The notes under the pieces are model-generated. The model had not been told where the DNA came from. It saw only the letters and a list, made by a program, of their open reading frames with translations, and ran no database searches. The translations under genes were made by a program, and so were the position numbers. Shown here one piece after another: positions 8,097 to 17,715 of a stretch of 64,000 bases of DNA (the stretch's first letter is position 1; every line of letters starts with the position of its first letter). The stretch covers positions 1 to 64,000 of the forward strand of contig CAZDOY010000004.1 of the NCBI GenBank assembly GCA_964507185.1, in the 5' to 3' direction. The DNA is from CAVRTJ01 sp964507185 (GTDB lineage: Bacteria > Acidobacteriota > UBA4820 > DSQY01).

Positions 8097-11000
8097 CTAA
8101 TTCGACGGCGGAGCGCCCGGTGAGCCATCCGATCCGGCCGACAGGCTCTCCAGCCCCTTTATATGATTGAGTAACTGCCATACGCTTATTGTATTCCTCC
8201 CGGGGACCCTCAACTCGAATGAGACATCCTTCCTGAAGAGCGCCTTGACTGGGTTCGCTTCGTGGAAGAGCTTCAGATCGTAGAAGGTGACGATGCCTCG
8301 ATCCAATCCGCACCGCAACGAGGCATCGTCATACTTGAGCCGACTGCTCTTGAGCAGCGAGCGGATCCTCTCTCCTCCCATCTTCACGAGAAATTCCCTT
8401 GCGATGGTCCTAGGTTCGGTCCCTGAAGGATCGGACCAGACGTCCAGGATGCCTTTCATCTCTCCCAGACCGAGGGACTGCCCGCTCACGGTCAGGCTCC
8501 CGGACACGTCGCCCGACAGAAACCCCGCCAGCTTACCGGACTGGTCACACAGGGGCTTCAGTCCCACGTCCTTCAAGATGACCTGCGCAGCATATCGAAG
8601 GCCCTCCGTGGATACCGCGAGCCTCATTTCGGCCCGCATGCGTCCATCCCACAAATCGCCGCGAGACATGTGCAGGACTACCACACCCGAGTCGACGGAG
8701 GGATAAACCTCTGCGTTGTCGAGGTGAAATACGCTGTAACGGATGCGCCCGATCCTCATCGGAGCGTTCTCCTCCTCTTGACGCTGAATCCCCAACGCAC
8801 CGTCGATCGTCGAACGCGCTGGAACAGAAAAGCCGAGGACTTCGACTTTCGCTGCATCATCGTGGATGACGAAAGGAAGCCTTCCATCCACGTCCCTTAT
8901 CCTCAGGGCCTTGTCTTCCGACAGGAAAGAGCCAGAACGCACATCCAGGCTACCTCTCAGGCCGACGTGGGAATCAACGTCCTCCATTTTTCCCGAGATC
9001 GCCCCACGTCCCGCAACCGAACCGTATGCCACGTACTCGGGCAAGAAATCGAAGACGGCGTTCTGCAGATCGGCAAGCGGCAGAGTCGGCGTCTTGAAGG
9101 TGACATCGGCGCCCGTCTCCTTCGTTTTGATGCCGATATCCACGGGCACGGTGCCACGCTCCAGGCTCAAACCGTGCGAGACGGCCTCCAGCCGGCCTCC
9201 TGCGAACGAGCCTTCGAGCCCGCCGGAAACGCCTCTGAGTTTCCTTTCGCCGCCACCGGGTTCGACGGATACCCCCGCAAGAGAGAGATCGAATCGAAGT
9301 CCGTCGGGTATTGTCTCCAAAGGAACGGTCACGGTACCGCTCAGGCTCCCGGCAGATACCGCCAGCGGAAGCTCCTTGAGGCGCCGAAGAAGCGACACTG
9401 CCTGTTCCGCGCCGATGCCGCCGAACTTGAGCGCCAAGCGTGCCGGGGCATCCTTGACGCGGCCGACAGCCGCTTCGACAGTCCCACCCCAGAGGCGGGC
9501 CTCGCCCCGCGCTTCCATCCCGCCTCCCCCTTCCCTGGATCCAACGGTGCCTTTCAGGCCCTCCACACTCGCTCCAAGAATGTCCGCCTCCCCGCATGAC
9601 CACGCGCCATGGAGTCCACCATCCAGGTGGAGGGCCGCCCGCCCCTCTGAAAAGGTTATCTTCCTGTCCAGAACTGCTCCGGATACGCGCTCGAGTTGAA
9701 TCATCCTCCCCTTTCGGAGCATTACTTGCCCTGAGAGACCGCCCTCCAGGAAGGGCACCGCCGTCTTCACGCCAAACGTGCCCTCATCCGCGGTGCCCCT
9801 GCCCCGGACCTCCACCCCCGCCAAAGATCGGCCGGAAATAAGAAGACGGCGTGCGCGAAGATCGACGTCCCATTCATCGGACATGCTCGAGGAAAACCCC
9901 TTCCAGCCGGCCCTGCCCGACATGCCGGAGACCGACATCCCCATGCCCTGCAAGCCGGCCCCGACAACGTCCAGAGATAACGAGCCCTTTGCCAAGCTGA
10001 AACTCCAGGCCCCCTTCCCCTGCGCGTCGAATCTACAACTGTCTAGCCCGCCGCCGCGACCCTCGACCGAAAAGGCCCCCCTCAACGGACCGGAGGGCAG
10101 CGGTAAGGCCCCCCCGCCGTCCTTTGGGCCGAGGTAACTGAACCGGCCCCCGCCGTTCCATCTGTCGCCTTTCCGGGTTCCGTGCCATTGAGCCTCGCCG
10201 AGACCACCTTCGATCGCGCCCTCGATCTTAGCCTCCGCCCCATGACCGTCGGCCTCGAACGAAGCCCGCCACATCGGCGACTCGAGTCCTCCAGCCGCAC
10301 TCCAGAAACCGGTTCGATCACGCCGAACATGGCCCCAACTCTGGAGGCTCGGTAGCATTTTCTCAACTATGCCAAAACGGTCGAGTCGGCCGTCGAGGTA
10401 CCAGGTACAGCTGACATCACCTCTTTCTGCCAAATTGAGGTTTCCTTGGTATTCCAGCGTTCCTTCCCCCGATAGGCGGATTATCTTCCCATGCGTCGCT
10501 ACGGTAATGCACCGCCCTTCAGTTCCTGTCAAATCTAAGTTATTTACAGATTCTACTGAAATAAATGTGCTAGCGCATTCAGCACTCTTTGTGATTTGCA
10601 CATCCGGGAGCCTCAGACTGCCCGAGTCAATTTCTACTGTAGAATAGGCACCCTCTGCACCAGGCACCGCGGCGAGCCGGATCGGAAGCGATGAGATCCT
10701 CCCTTTCCCGTCCAGACTCCACAGCAGAAATTCCGCTCCCCTGCCCCTCTCGCCTCGGCCGTCTATTTTCCAGGACATCGCCTCGCGCCAGAGATCCCCT
10801 TTCACGTAAAAATCATCTCGGGTCCACTTCATCACGCCGCCACCGGAACCCGACTTCCCATCATTGACGTACCACCCCAGTCGGCCGCCTTCGGCGTTCC
10901 AGCGGCCCGAGGCTTCGAGCCGAAGTCCTCCGCCCGGAGAAACATCGAGACCCACGAACCCGCTCTTGCCATCCTGCGCACCCTTGAGCCACAGGCTTCC

Positions 11001-11495
11001 CTCCCACGACCCCGCGGGCGTACCTACCAAGGCCTTTCGCACGTACAGTTCCAGGGGGATATTCAGGGTCCACCCTCCGCCTCCGGCCGGCCGGCCGCCG
11101 AACATTCTGCGCCATCCTTCGCGCATCGGATTCAGATCGAGCTTCTCGATACTGATGGAGGGGGCGGTGAAGGGGGATCTCGCCGTACATCCCACGGCCA
11201 GCGCCAGGGGTGATTCCTCGGCCCCCAGGACCAGTCTGTGGACAACGAGGCCCTCTCGCACGGTGTATCCCAGTCCCTGCCAGGACACTCTCGTTCCGTT
11301 GTAAAGGAGCCATCCTCGCCGCGAATCGACGCGCGCGGAGAAGAGATGGACGCGCACGCTCATCTCTCCGCCCCACATCGAGCGGACGTAGACCCTGGCT
11401 GCAAGCCCCAGTCCTTCCTGCAGCAGTCCCGCGGCCAGAATAAACCACATGAGGACCGCGACCAGTCGGCGGGTTGCGGGAGATGAGCTGTTCAC
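8097..11495 (-). CDS. AsmA/YdbH-like envelope protein, 1132 aa
   Basis: A very large protein with one N-terminal membrane segment (about residues 10-33) and a long periplasmic beta-rich body full of repeated Gly-Ser segments such as LRLEASGRW, GLRGSLDVRSGS and LSGDVSGSLTVSGQS. This layout matches AsmA-like/YdbH proteins that span the periplasm and move phospholipids between membranes. The C-terminal part (roughly 900-1110) looks most like the YdbH domain. The start is a GTG overlapping lnt by 4 bp (GTGA); a longer open frame to 12302 only runs through lnt. A local AT-rich stretch lies near 10.37-10.66 kb. The exact family is uncertain. Confidence 0.7.
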   Translation of the reverse strand: MNSSSPATRRLVAVLMWFILAAGLLQEGLGLAARVYVRSMWGGEMSVRVHLFSARVDSRRGWLLYNGTRVSWQGLGYTVREGLVVHRLVLGAEESPLALAVGCTARSPFTAPSISIEKLDLNPMREGWRRMFGGRPAGGGGWTLNIPLELYVRKALVGTPAGSWEGSLWLKGAQDGKSGFVGLDVSPGGGLRLEASGRWNAEGGRLGWYVNDGKSGSGGGVMKWTRDDFYVKGDLWREAMSWKIDGRGERGRGAEFLLWSLDGKGRISSLPIRLAAVPGAEGAYSTVEIDSGSLRLPDVQITKSAECASTFISVESVNNLDLTGTEGRCITVATHGKIIRLSGEGTLEYQGNLNLAERGDVSCTWYLDGRLDRFGIVEKMLPSLQSWGHVRRDRTGFWSAAGGLESPMWRASFEADGHGAEAKIEGAIEGGLGEAQWHGTRKGDRWNGGGRFSYLGPKDGGGALPLPSGPLRGAFSVEGRGGGLDSCRFDAQGKGAWSFSLAKGSLSLDVVGAGLQGMGMSVSGMSGRAGWKGFSSSMSDEWDVDLRARRLLISGRSLAGVEVRGRGTADEGTFGVKTAVPFLEGGLSGQVMLRKGRMIQLERVSGAVLDRKITFSEGRAALHLDGGLHGAWSCGEADILGASVEGLKGTVGSREGGGGMEARGEARLWGGTVEAAVGRVKDAPARLALKFGGIGAEQAVSLLRRLKELPLAVSAGSLSGTVTVPLETIPDGLRFDLSLAGVSVEPGGGERKLRGVSGGLEGSFAGGRLEAVSHGLSLERGTVPVDIGIKTKETGADVTFKTPTLPLADLQNAVFDFLPEYVAYGSVAGRGAISGKMEDVDSHVGLRGSLDVRSGSFLSEDKALRIRDVDGRLPFVIHDDAAKVEVLGFSVPARSTIDGALGIQRQEEENAPMRIGRIRYSVFHLDNAEVYPSVDSGVVVLHMSRGDLWDGRMRAEMRLAVSTEGLRYAAQVILKDVGLKPLCDQSGKLAGFLSGDVSGSLTVSGQSLGLGEMKGILDVWSDPSGTEPRTIAREFLVKMGGERIRSLLKSSRLKYDDASLRCGLDRGIVTFYDLKLFHEANPVKALFRKDVSFELRVPGRNTISVWQLLNHIKGLESLSAGSDGSPGAPPSN

Positions 11496-13042
11496 CCCAT
11501 GGCTTTGGATCTGCCCGGCATGATCGCCGTAACGAAAAAGAACAGGCTTACGAGAAGCGGCAGGTACAGCCAGCCGTCGCCCATTCGCGTCCAGAGGGTC
11601 CTGGTGTCCCGTGCTTCCACCAGCCCCCAGAAGGAGGCGGCGTGCCCGGGGGTTGTAGCCGCCTGCAGATTGCCCCGGGGAGTAACCACGCCGCTCACTC
11701 CCTCGTTGGCACTCCTTATCAGGTAACGGTCCGTCTCCACCGCCCGGACCCTCTCGATCAGAAAATGCTGGACGGGACCCGGCGTCCCCCTGTACCAGGC
11801 GTCGTTGGTCATATTCACGAGCAACTGGGCACCTTTTCGGACCTCGGTCCTGACCAGCCCCGGAAAGATACCTTCGTAACAAATCGTCACACCTACCCGT
11901 CCGGCGGGCGTTTCGACGGGTTCCAGACTGTCGCCCGGCGTAAAGTCTCCGATCGTATCCACGATCGGCTTGGCAAAGAAGAGAAGGTTCCGGAACGGAA
12001 CATATTCTCCGAAGGGAACCAGATGTGTTTTGGCGTAGCGCCCGCCGACCTGTCCTGACGGCAGGGCCAGGATCGCTCCGTTCTGGTAACCGTTCCTGCC
12101 GTCGAGCACGCTTCCAAGCAGGATCGGAGCCTGAATGGTCTTCGCAATTTGCGCCACCTTGCTCCTGAAGGCGGGGTTGTCGTCCCAGTCGAAGGGCGTG
12201 CTGGACTCGGGCCAGAGCAGGAGCTTGAGCTTGTAGTGCTTGAACGCCACGGAAAGATCGGTCATCCGCGTCATGATCTTCGTCGCAAAAGCCTGATCCC
12301 ACTTTTCATTCTGCGGGATCTGCGGCTGGATATATCCCACCGCCTCCTTTGGAAGAGGCTCGATAGAACGGCTGCTCATTCGATAGCCCCAGAAGAAGAC
12401 CCCCACAAGCAGCACGAGGGTCGCGGGAACGGCGTAGATCACGGCCGGATGGTGCCTGTCCCTCAGCCACAGCGCCACGGCGGCCGCGCTGAGCAGGACG
12501 AGGAAGGACAACCCGAGAACGCCGAAAAGACGCGTGAACTGAAGAAACGCCGGATAAAGGCTTATCGCGTACCCGGGACCCCACCACGGAAAGCCCGTGA
12601 AGAGATGCCCCTGCAACCATTCCCACAAGACCCAGAGACAGGGCGCCACGAGCAGGCCTCCCTGCCCCCATCTCTTGATCACGAGGGCCAGCGTCCCTAG
12701 AAATCCTGCCATATAAAGTCCAAGGACAGCGCACATGCCGAGTACGAGCGCCAGAGCCAGCGGCTCAGCGATATTTCCGTACCTTACCATCGTCGGTATC
12801 AGCCACCAGAGCGTCGCAAAATGCCAGGCCGACCCGCCCGCCCAGCCGATGGCGGCCGCCCGCCCCGGCTTCTCGCCGGGAAGTGCGTAGAGAACGGCGA
12901 TAAAGGCCGGAACGGCCAGAATTCCGTAGCCGTAGGGCGGCAGTGACAATCCCCAAAGGGCTACGCCCACCGCAAGGGCGATGGGGAACCTCAGCCTATC
13001 CGACCGTAACCGGACCAGTATCTCTGCTGTCTTTGAACCCAT
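11492..13042 (-). CDS. lnt: Apolipoprotein N-acyltransferase
   Basis: A 516-aa inner-membrane enzyme that adds the third acyl chain to lipoproteins. The N-terminal half has about six membrane segments and the C-terminal half is a nitrilase domain. The catalytic triad is visible as Glu in LLWPESS, Lys in YAKTHLVPFGEYVP and Cys in ICYEG. The start at 13042 overlaps the end of recG by 52 bp; an AGGAG sits 13 bases upstream and later in-frame starts would remove the first membrane segment. It supports a diderm cell envelope. Confidence 0.95.
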   Translation of the reverse strand: MGSKTAEILVRLRSDRLRFPIALAVGVALWGLSLPPYGYGILAVPAFIAVLYALPGEKPGRAAAIGWAGGSAWHFATLWWLIPTMVRYGNIAEPLALALVLGMCAVLGLYMAGFLGTLALVIKRWGQGGLLVAPCLWVLWEWLQGHLFTGFPWWGPGYAISLYPAFLQFTRLFGVLGLSFLVLLSAAAVALWLRDRHHPAVIYAVPATLVLLVGVFFWGYRMSSRSIEPLPKEAVGYIQPQIPQNEKWDQAFATKIMTRMTDLSVAFKHYKLKLLLWPESSTPFDWDDNPAFRSKVAQIAKTIQAPILLGSVLDGRNGYQNGAILALPSGQVGGRYAKTHLVPFGEYVPFRNLLFFAKPIVDTIGDFTPGDSLEPVETPAGRVGVTICYEGIFPGLVRTEVRKGAQLLVNMTNDAWYRGTPGPVQHFLIERVRAVETDRYLIRSANEGVSGVVTPRGNLQAATTPGHAASFWGLVEARDTRTLWTRMGDGWLYLPLLVSLFFFVTAIMPGRSKAMG

Positions 13043-15135
13043 TTCAGGAACCGCTCCTTTTCCTTATCGTGCCACTCGAAGGTCTGCCCTGCCAACCTTC
13101 CGGCCCATATTCGAGCCTTGCTCAACATCTCCTTGTCTCTCAGGGGGTTGGCGATCCTAAAATCGCCGCCACCCCACTGCCGCGTGCCGCTGAGTTCCCC
13201 GGGGCCTCTGAAGGAAAGGTCGGCCTCTGCGATCTCGAAGCCGTCCTGTGTCTTCTCCATGATCTTCAGACGCTCGAGCGATTCGGGCGCAATGCCTTCG
13301 GACCGCATGAGAACACAATACCCCCTTTGCCCGCCGCGCCCCACGCGGCCGCGGAGCTGGTGCAGCTGGGCGAGCCCGAAACGCTCTGCGTGCTCCACGA
13401 CCATGACCGAGGCTTCCGGAAGATCCACGCCGACCTCCACGACCGAGGTCGCCACGAGAAGCTTAACATCTCCGCTCCTCACGCGGCTCATCACCTCCTC
13501 CTTGTCCTGCGCCTTCATCCTGCCGTGAAGAAGAGCCGAAGGGACGTCCCGGAAGGGGCCGGCCCTGAATCGTTCAAAGGCTTCGGTGGCGGCCTTCAGG
13601 TCGAGGGTCTCGGATTCCTCCACCAGCGGGAAAACGAAAAATACCTGGCGCCCTCCTGCCATTTCCTTTCGGAGGAAGGTTTCCATCTTGTGCCGCGCCG
13701 ACTCGTCCCGCACGACGGTAGCGATCTTCTGACGCCCGGGCGGCAATTCGTCGATCACCGAAATGTCGAGATCGCCGTAGAGCGTCATGGCCAGGCTGCG
13801 CGGAATGGGCGTGGCGGTCATGACCAACACGTTAGGGCTGTCTCCCTTCGCCACGAGTCTGGCGCGCTGCTCAACCCCGAAACGGTGCTGTTCGTCGATC
13901 ACCACCAGCCCCAGGCTCTTGTAGGAAACGCCTTTCTGAAAGAGGCTGTGTGTGCCGACCACGATGTGCACGGCCCCATCTTCCAGACCCGCCAGGACTT
14001 CCTTCCGCTCCCTGCTCTTGACCGAGGCCGAGAGAAACCGCACAGTCAGTCCGGAGTCTTTCAACAACTCTTCCAGCTTGAGGTACTGCTGGTGCGCGAG
14101 GATTTCCGTCGGGGCCATGAATGCCCCCTGAAAACCCACGTGGGCCGCCGCGATCAGGGACAGGAAGGCAACGATCGTCTTGCCGCTCCCCACGTCGCCC
14201 TGCAATAGACGGTACATGGGGCGCTGAGCGGCCATATCGCCGGCGATCTCCTTGAATACCCGGCGCTGCGCGCCCGTAAGAGTGAACGGAAGAAGGCGCC
14301 GGAGGAGATTACCGGTCTCGCGCGTCGGCTCGATGACCGCACCCTTCAGGCCCATCCGCTGCCGTCTCGCCTCCCCCTGAAGCCACTGGGAGGCCAGGAG
14401 TTCCTCCAGGATTAGCCTGCGTTGCGGGCCCGTTTCCAGCCGCCGGATGTCCTCCATCAGGACATCCTCGGTCGGGAAGTGGACGCCGCGGAAGGCGTCG
14501 TCCCTGGACGGCAGCCCTTCGGCTTCCAGCAGAAGGGACGGCAGGACCTCCTCAACGGGCGGAGCGTCCTTGAAATAGCGGTGAAAGAGCGTTCGCATGC
14601 TTTTCGGGCCGATGCCGCCGGCCTTGTGGTAGACGGGAACGATCCGGTCCGTGTGGATGCCCGGCCCGCCGGTGGTCTCCTTTTCGACTTCGGGATTGTC
14701 GAGTTGAAGCCTCAGGCCCCGCTTGGTGGAAAAAAGGCCGACCTTGCCATAAAGGTAAACTCCGCTCCCCACCGGCAGGGATTTCACCAGCCAAGGCTGG
14801 TTGAACCACACGACGTGGACCGAACCCGTGTCGTCGCCCACGAGCGCCTCTGTCACGTTGAGGCCGCGCCTGAACCCCCTGCGGGATTTGATGGCCAGAA
14901 TCCGGGCTTTGAAGCACTCCGTCATGTCAGGCTGAATGGCGGAGAGCGGCACAGGGTTGCGGCGGTCTTCGTACCGAAAAGGCAACCACCAGAGGAAGTC
15001 CTCTACGTTTGCAATTCCTGCATCTGAGAGGTGTACGGACGTCGCCTTCCCGCAGCCGGGCAGCCACGCGAAAGGCGCCCGCCCGGCCGTGGCGTCTAGC
15101 GACGGCCCGTCACTGGCATTCGGTTTCCTTACCAT
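12991..15135 (-). CDS. recG: ATP-dependent DNA helicase RecG
   Basis: A 714-aa branch-migration helicase that regresses stalled forks. It has an N-terminal wedge/OB domain (about 40-200), Walker A GDVGSGKT, the DEQH box in VVIDEQHRFGVEQR, ATPIPRSLA (motif III) and QLRGRVGRG (motif VI). The first 25 or so residues are poorly conserved and no clear ribosome-binding site precedes the ATG. It overlaps the upstream acyl-CoA synthetase by 26 bp and lnt by 52 bp. Confidence 0.96.
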   Translation of the reverse strand: MVRKPNASDGPSLDATAGRAPFAWLPGCGKATSVHLSDAGIANVEDFLWWLPFRYEDRRNPVPLSAIQPDMTECFKARILAIKSRRGFRRGLNVTEALVGDDTGSVHVVWFNQPWLVKSLPVGSGVYLYGKVGLFSTKRGLRLQLDNPEVEKETTGGPGIHTDRIVPVYHKAGGIGPKSMRTLFHRYFKDAPPVEEVLPSLLLEAEGLPSRDDAFRGVHFPTEDVLMEDIRRLETGPQRRLILEELLASQWLQGEARRQRMGLKGAVIEPTRETGNLLRRLLPFTLTGAQRRVFKEIAGDMAAQRPMYRLLQGDVGSGKTIVAFLSLIAAAHVGFQGAFMAPTEILAHQQYLKLEELLKDSGLTVRFLSASVKSRERKEVLAGLEDGAVHIVVGTHSLFQKGVSYKSLGLVVIDEQHRFGVEQRARLVAKGDSPNVLVMTATPIPRSLAMTLYGDLDISVIDELPPGRQKIATVVRDESARHKMETFLRKEMAGGRQVFFVFPLVEESETLDLKAATEAFERFRAGPFRDVPSALLHGRMKAQDKEEVMSRVRSGDVKLLVATSVVEVGVDLPEASVMVVEHAERFGLAQLHQLRGRVGRGGQRGYCVLMRSEGIAPESLERLKIMEKTQDGFEIAEADLSFRGPGELSGTRQWGGGDFRIANPLRDKEMLSKARIWAGRLAGQTFEWHDKEKERFLKWVQRQQRYWSGYGRIG

Positions 15136-16948
15136 TCGTGCTGGGGGCGTACAGGGCCTCTATAAAGTCCGCGTATTTCTTCATGATGACCCGACGCTTG
15201 ACCTTTAAAGTGGGCGTGAGCTCTCCCTCTTCCTGGGTCAGCTCTCTGGTGAGAAGCTTGCACCGCTTGATCTGCTCGTAGCGGGAAAGGTCGGCGTTCG
15301 TTCGTTCTATGACGTTCTTGAACAGGTGCTTCACCACGGGCTCCTGGCAGAGTGCCCTGGGATCTATCTTGTCCACGCCTTTTCCGCGGGCGTATTCGAT
15401 GACGTTGTCCCAGTTGGGTACGATCAGGGCGGTAATATACGGCCTTCGGTCCCCGATCAGGACGGCCTGGACAACATACTTGTTCATCTTGAGGGCATTC
15501 TCTATGGGCTGCGGGGCGACGTTCTTGCCGCCCGCCGTGACGAGGATCTCCTTCTTTCGGTCGGTAATGTACAAATACCCATCTTCATCCTGTCGCGCGA
15601 TGTCCCCCGTCGCGAACCAGCCATCCTCGGTCAAGACCTCCACGGTCTCGTCGGGCATCTTGTAGTAGCCCTTCATGATGCTGGGCCCGCGCACCCACAA
15701 CTCGCCGTCCTCGGCGATCCGGACTTCCAGGTTCTTCAACGGCCTGCCCACCGCGCCGAAGCGGATGCCGTCCGTTCCGTCTTTGTAGACCTCGTTCACC
15801 GCGATCACGGGCGAGGTTTCGGAGAGCCCGTATCCTTCGGCGATAGGCAGGCCGCAGCCGTAGAAAAAGGCCGCCAGGTGCCTCGGCAGCGGCGCACCGC
15901 CCGAGACGAAGAACCGGATGTTACCGCCAACCCGTGCCCGAAGCTTCTTCGGAACCAGCCTGTCCGCCACGGTCCTCTTGATCCTCAGCCCGACCGGCAC
16001 TCCCTTGGCCGATTTGGAGGCCTCCGCCCACTCCGAGACTGTCCGCATGCTCCAGTGGATCAGCGCCTTCTTAATCGACGAGGAATGGGCGGCCTGCTCC
16101 ATGAGTTTTGCGTAGACCTTCTCGTAAAGTCTCGGTACGGCGGCCATTGTCGTGGGTTTCACTTCGCCCAGGTTGTCGGCGACTTTTTCTATGCTCTCCG
16201 CGTAGGCCACCGTGACGCCCTTCCAGAAGTAACAGTAGTCGATCATGCGCTCGAAAACGTGGCTGAGCGGAAGGAAGACCAGTGCCCTGTCGGAAGAATC
16301 GATCTCGAGATAGTCCATCCCGAACTTGCAGTTTTCAACGAAGTTGGCGTGGGTAAGCATGACGCCCTTCGGCATCCCCGTAGTACCGGACGTATAGATG
16401 AGGGTCGCGAGGTCCTCCGGTTTTACTTGTCCCGCCACTCTTCTATGAACGCCGGGGTTTTTCGAAGCGAAGTCCTTTCCCCACTCGACGACCTTCTTCC
16501 ATTCAAGAATATCCCCCGGACCGTCTGTGGGTGGGTCCATCATGATGATATTCCGCAGGCGCTTGATATTGTCCCTCTGAGAGAGGAGCTTGTTGGCCTG
16601 GTCCTCGTTGGAAACGATGGCTACTTCGGCGTCGCTGTTGTTGACTATGTAGGCGGATTCAGAGGCGTTGAGCGTGGCGTAGAGAGGGACCGTCACCGCG
16701 CCGGCCGCGAGGATGGCGTAGTCCGCCATCAGCCACTTGGGCCGGTCCTCCGAGAGCATGGCGACCCTGTCGCCCGGTTTGACCCCCAGCGCCATGAGCC
16801 CGCACGAGAAGTTCTCCACGGTCTCGGCGACCTCCTGGCTGGAGACAACTTCCCATAGCCCCTTTTTCTTTCTCATGAGAAGGTCGGACTTGCTCGGGCC
16901 GTCGATGGTACTGAAATACAGCTCGCAAAGGGTTCTGATTTCGGGCAT
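15110..16948 (-). CDS. Long-chain acyl-CoA synthetase (AMP-forming)
   Basis: A 612-aa ANL-superfamily ligase that activates fatty acids to acyl-CoA through an acyl-adenylate. The AMP-binding loop is YTSGTTGMPKGVMLTH, followed by FLPLSHVFER, the adenylate motif EGYGLSETSPV, TGDIARQDEDGYLYITDRKKE and a C-terminal Lys region (TPTLKVKRR). It resembles the FadD15/eukaryotic long-chain type that acts at the membrane. The ATG at 16948 follows GGAGGAGAGG; starts at 16984 (ATG) and 16990 (GTG) are possible. A perfect TTGACA on this strand at 17022-17027 lacks a good -10. It is the only lipid-metabolism gene in this run. Confidence 0.9.
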   Translation of the reverse strand: MPEIRTLCELYFSTIDGPSKSDLLMRKKKGLWEVVSSQEVAETVENFSCGLMALGVKPGDRVAMLSEDRPKWLMADYAILAAGAVTVPLYATLNASESAYIVNNSDAEVAIVSNEDQANKLLSQRDNIKRLRNIIMMDPPTDGPGDILEWKKVVEWGKDFASKNPGVHRRVAGQVKPEDLATLIYTSGTTGMPKGVMLTHANFVENCKFGMDYLEIDSSDRALVFLPLSHVFERMIDYCYFWKGVTVAYAESIEKVADNLGEVKPTTMAAVPRLYEKVYAKLMEQAAHSSSIKKALIHWSMRTVSEWAEASKSAKGVPVGLRIKRTVADRLVPKKLRARVGGNIRFFVSGGAPLPRHLAAFFYGCGLPIAEGYGLSETSPVIAVNEVYKDGTDGIRFGAVGRPLKNLEVRIAEDGELWVRGPSIMKGYYKMPDETVEVLTEDGWFATGDIARQDEDGYLYITDRKKEILVTAGGKNVAPQPIENALKMNKYVVQAVLIGDRRPYITALIVPNWDNVIEYARGKGVDKIDPRALCQEPVVKHLFKNVIERTNADLSRYEQIKRCKLLTRELTQEEGELTPTLKVKRRVIMKKYADFIEALYAPSTNGKETECQ

Positions 16949-17091
16949 CCTCTCCTCCGACTGTCTTGCAATGGAATCTGTCATCCCCACTTCGGTACAT
17001 GGTGGAGGTAACGGACGTTCCTGTCAAGCCTGGAATTCATGGCAGACGGTCCTTCCGGGAAGGCCTTTTCCCCTGGTTCGCCCGGCCGCGT

Positions 17092-17715
17092 TCAGCGTCC
17101 ATCCGCCTCGGAAAAAAAACCGGACGGCAGACGCACGCCGCATAGCCCGTCCACGAAGGAATCCCCGTCTTTGAAAAAGGGCACCGCCGTGTAGACGGGC
17201 CTCTGCGCCTCAAAGTCGGCCGTCACGCCCGTAACGTCCGAGTAACGGTCCAGGTAGGCCAGCCAGGTGAGCCTCGCCATTTCCGGTATCACCAACGGGT
17301 CCCGGATACCGTCCATCAGCCTGGAGTCGGCCGCATCATCGAACACGAACGTTCCGGCATCCATCTGCGCATACCTGAGGGTCAGGTTATCGAAGTACGC
17401 GAGGCGCATGTTCCAAAAAGCCGGAAAATAGAGCGGTCCCAGCGGTTTGACCTTGGCGTAGGGCTTCAGCCTGCGGGGATCTTCCGCCCTGAGCTTCAGT
17501 TTGCCCGTGCAGCGCCAGAAGGGAGCGTAAAGAAGGGGGCTCTTGCGGTCGAGGACAGGCTTGAGGAATCTCAATGCATAGGGTTTGTCCGGCGCCTTCA
17601 TGAACACAGCCCTCTTGCAGTTGCGGCACACGTAGACCAGCGCGCTGCCTCCGCCCTCCAGGTCCGAGCCGCAGTTGCCGCAGGTCAGGGCCGTCAGAAG
17701 CTTCTCGCGGCTCAT
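17092..17715 (-). CDS. Zinc-ribbon protein, third of three paralogues (soluble)
   Basis: A 207-aa protein with a CX2CX14CX2C zinc ribbon (Cys 12, 15, 30, 33), then APFWRCTGK (64-72) and a later VPFF segment. Its two upstream neighbours have the same ribbon spacing and the same PF(W/Y)x3GK motif. There is no membrane segment, so it would be the cytosolic member. The ATG overlaps the preceding gene by 4 bp. The ribbon followed by a PFW-type motif recalls uncharacterised bacterial TFIIB-type zinc-ribbon proteins. I cannot assign a function. Confidence 0.75.
   Translation of the reverse strand: MSREKLLTALTCGNCGSDLEGGGSALVYVCRNCKRAVFMKAPDKPYALRFLKPVLDRKSPLLYAPFWRCTGKLKLRAEDPRRLKPYAKVKPLGPLYFPAFWNMRLAYFDNLTLRYAQMDAGTFVFDDAADSRLMDGIRDPLVIPEMARLTWLAYLDRYSDVTGVTADFEAQRPVYTAVPFFKDGDSFVDGLCGVRLPSGFFSEADGR

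Noticed and set aside
11496..12302. N-terminal extension of the AsmA/YdbH-like frame
   Set aside because: It lies entirely inside lnt on the same strand in another frame; the GTG at 11495 overlaps the lnt stop in the usual 4-bp way.
15326..16858. A 510-codon plus-strand open frame opposite the acyl-CoA synthetase
   Set aside because: It is a shadow of a well-supported gene with no recognisable domain.
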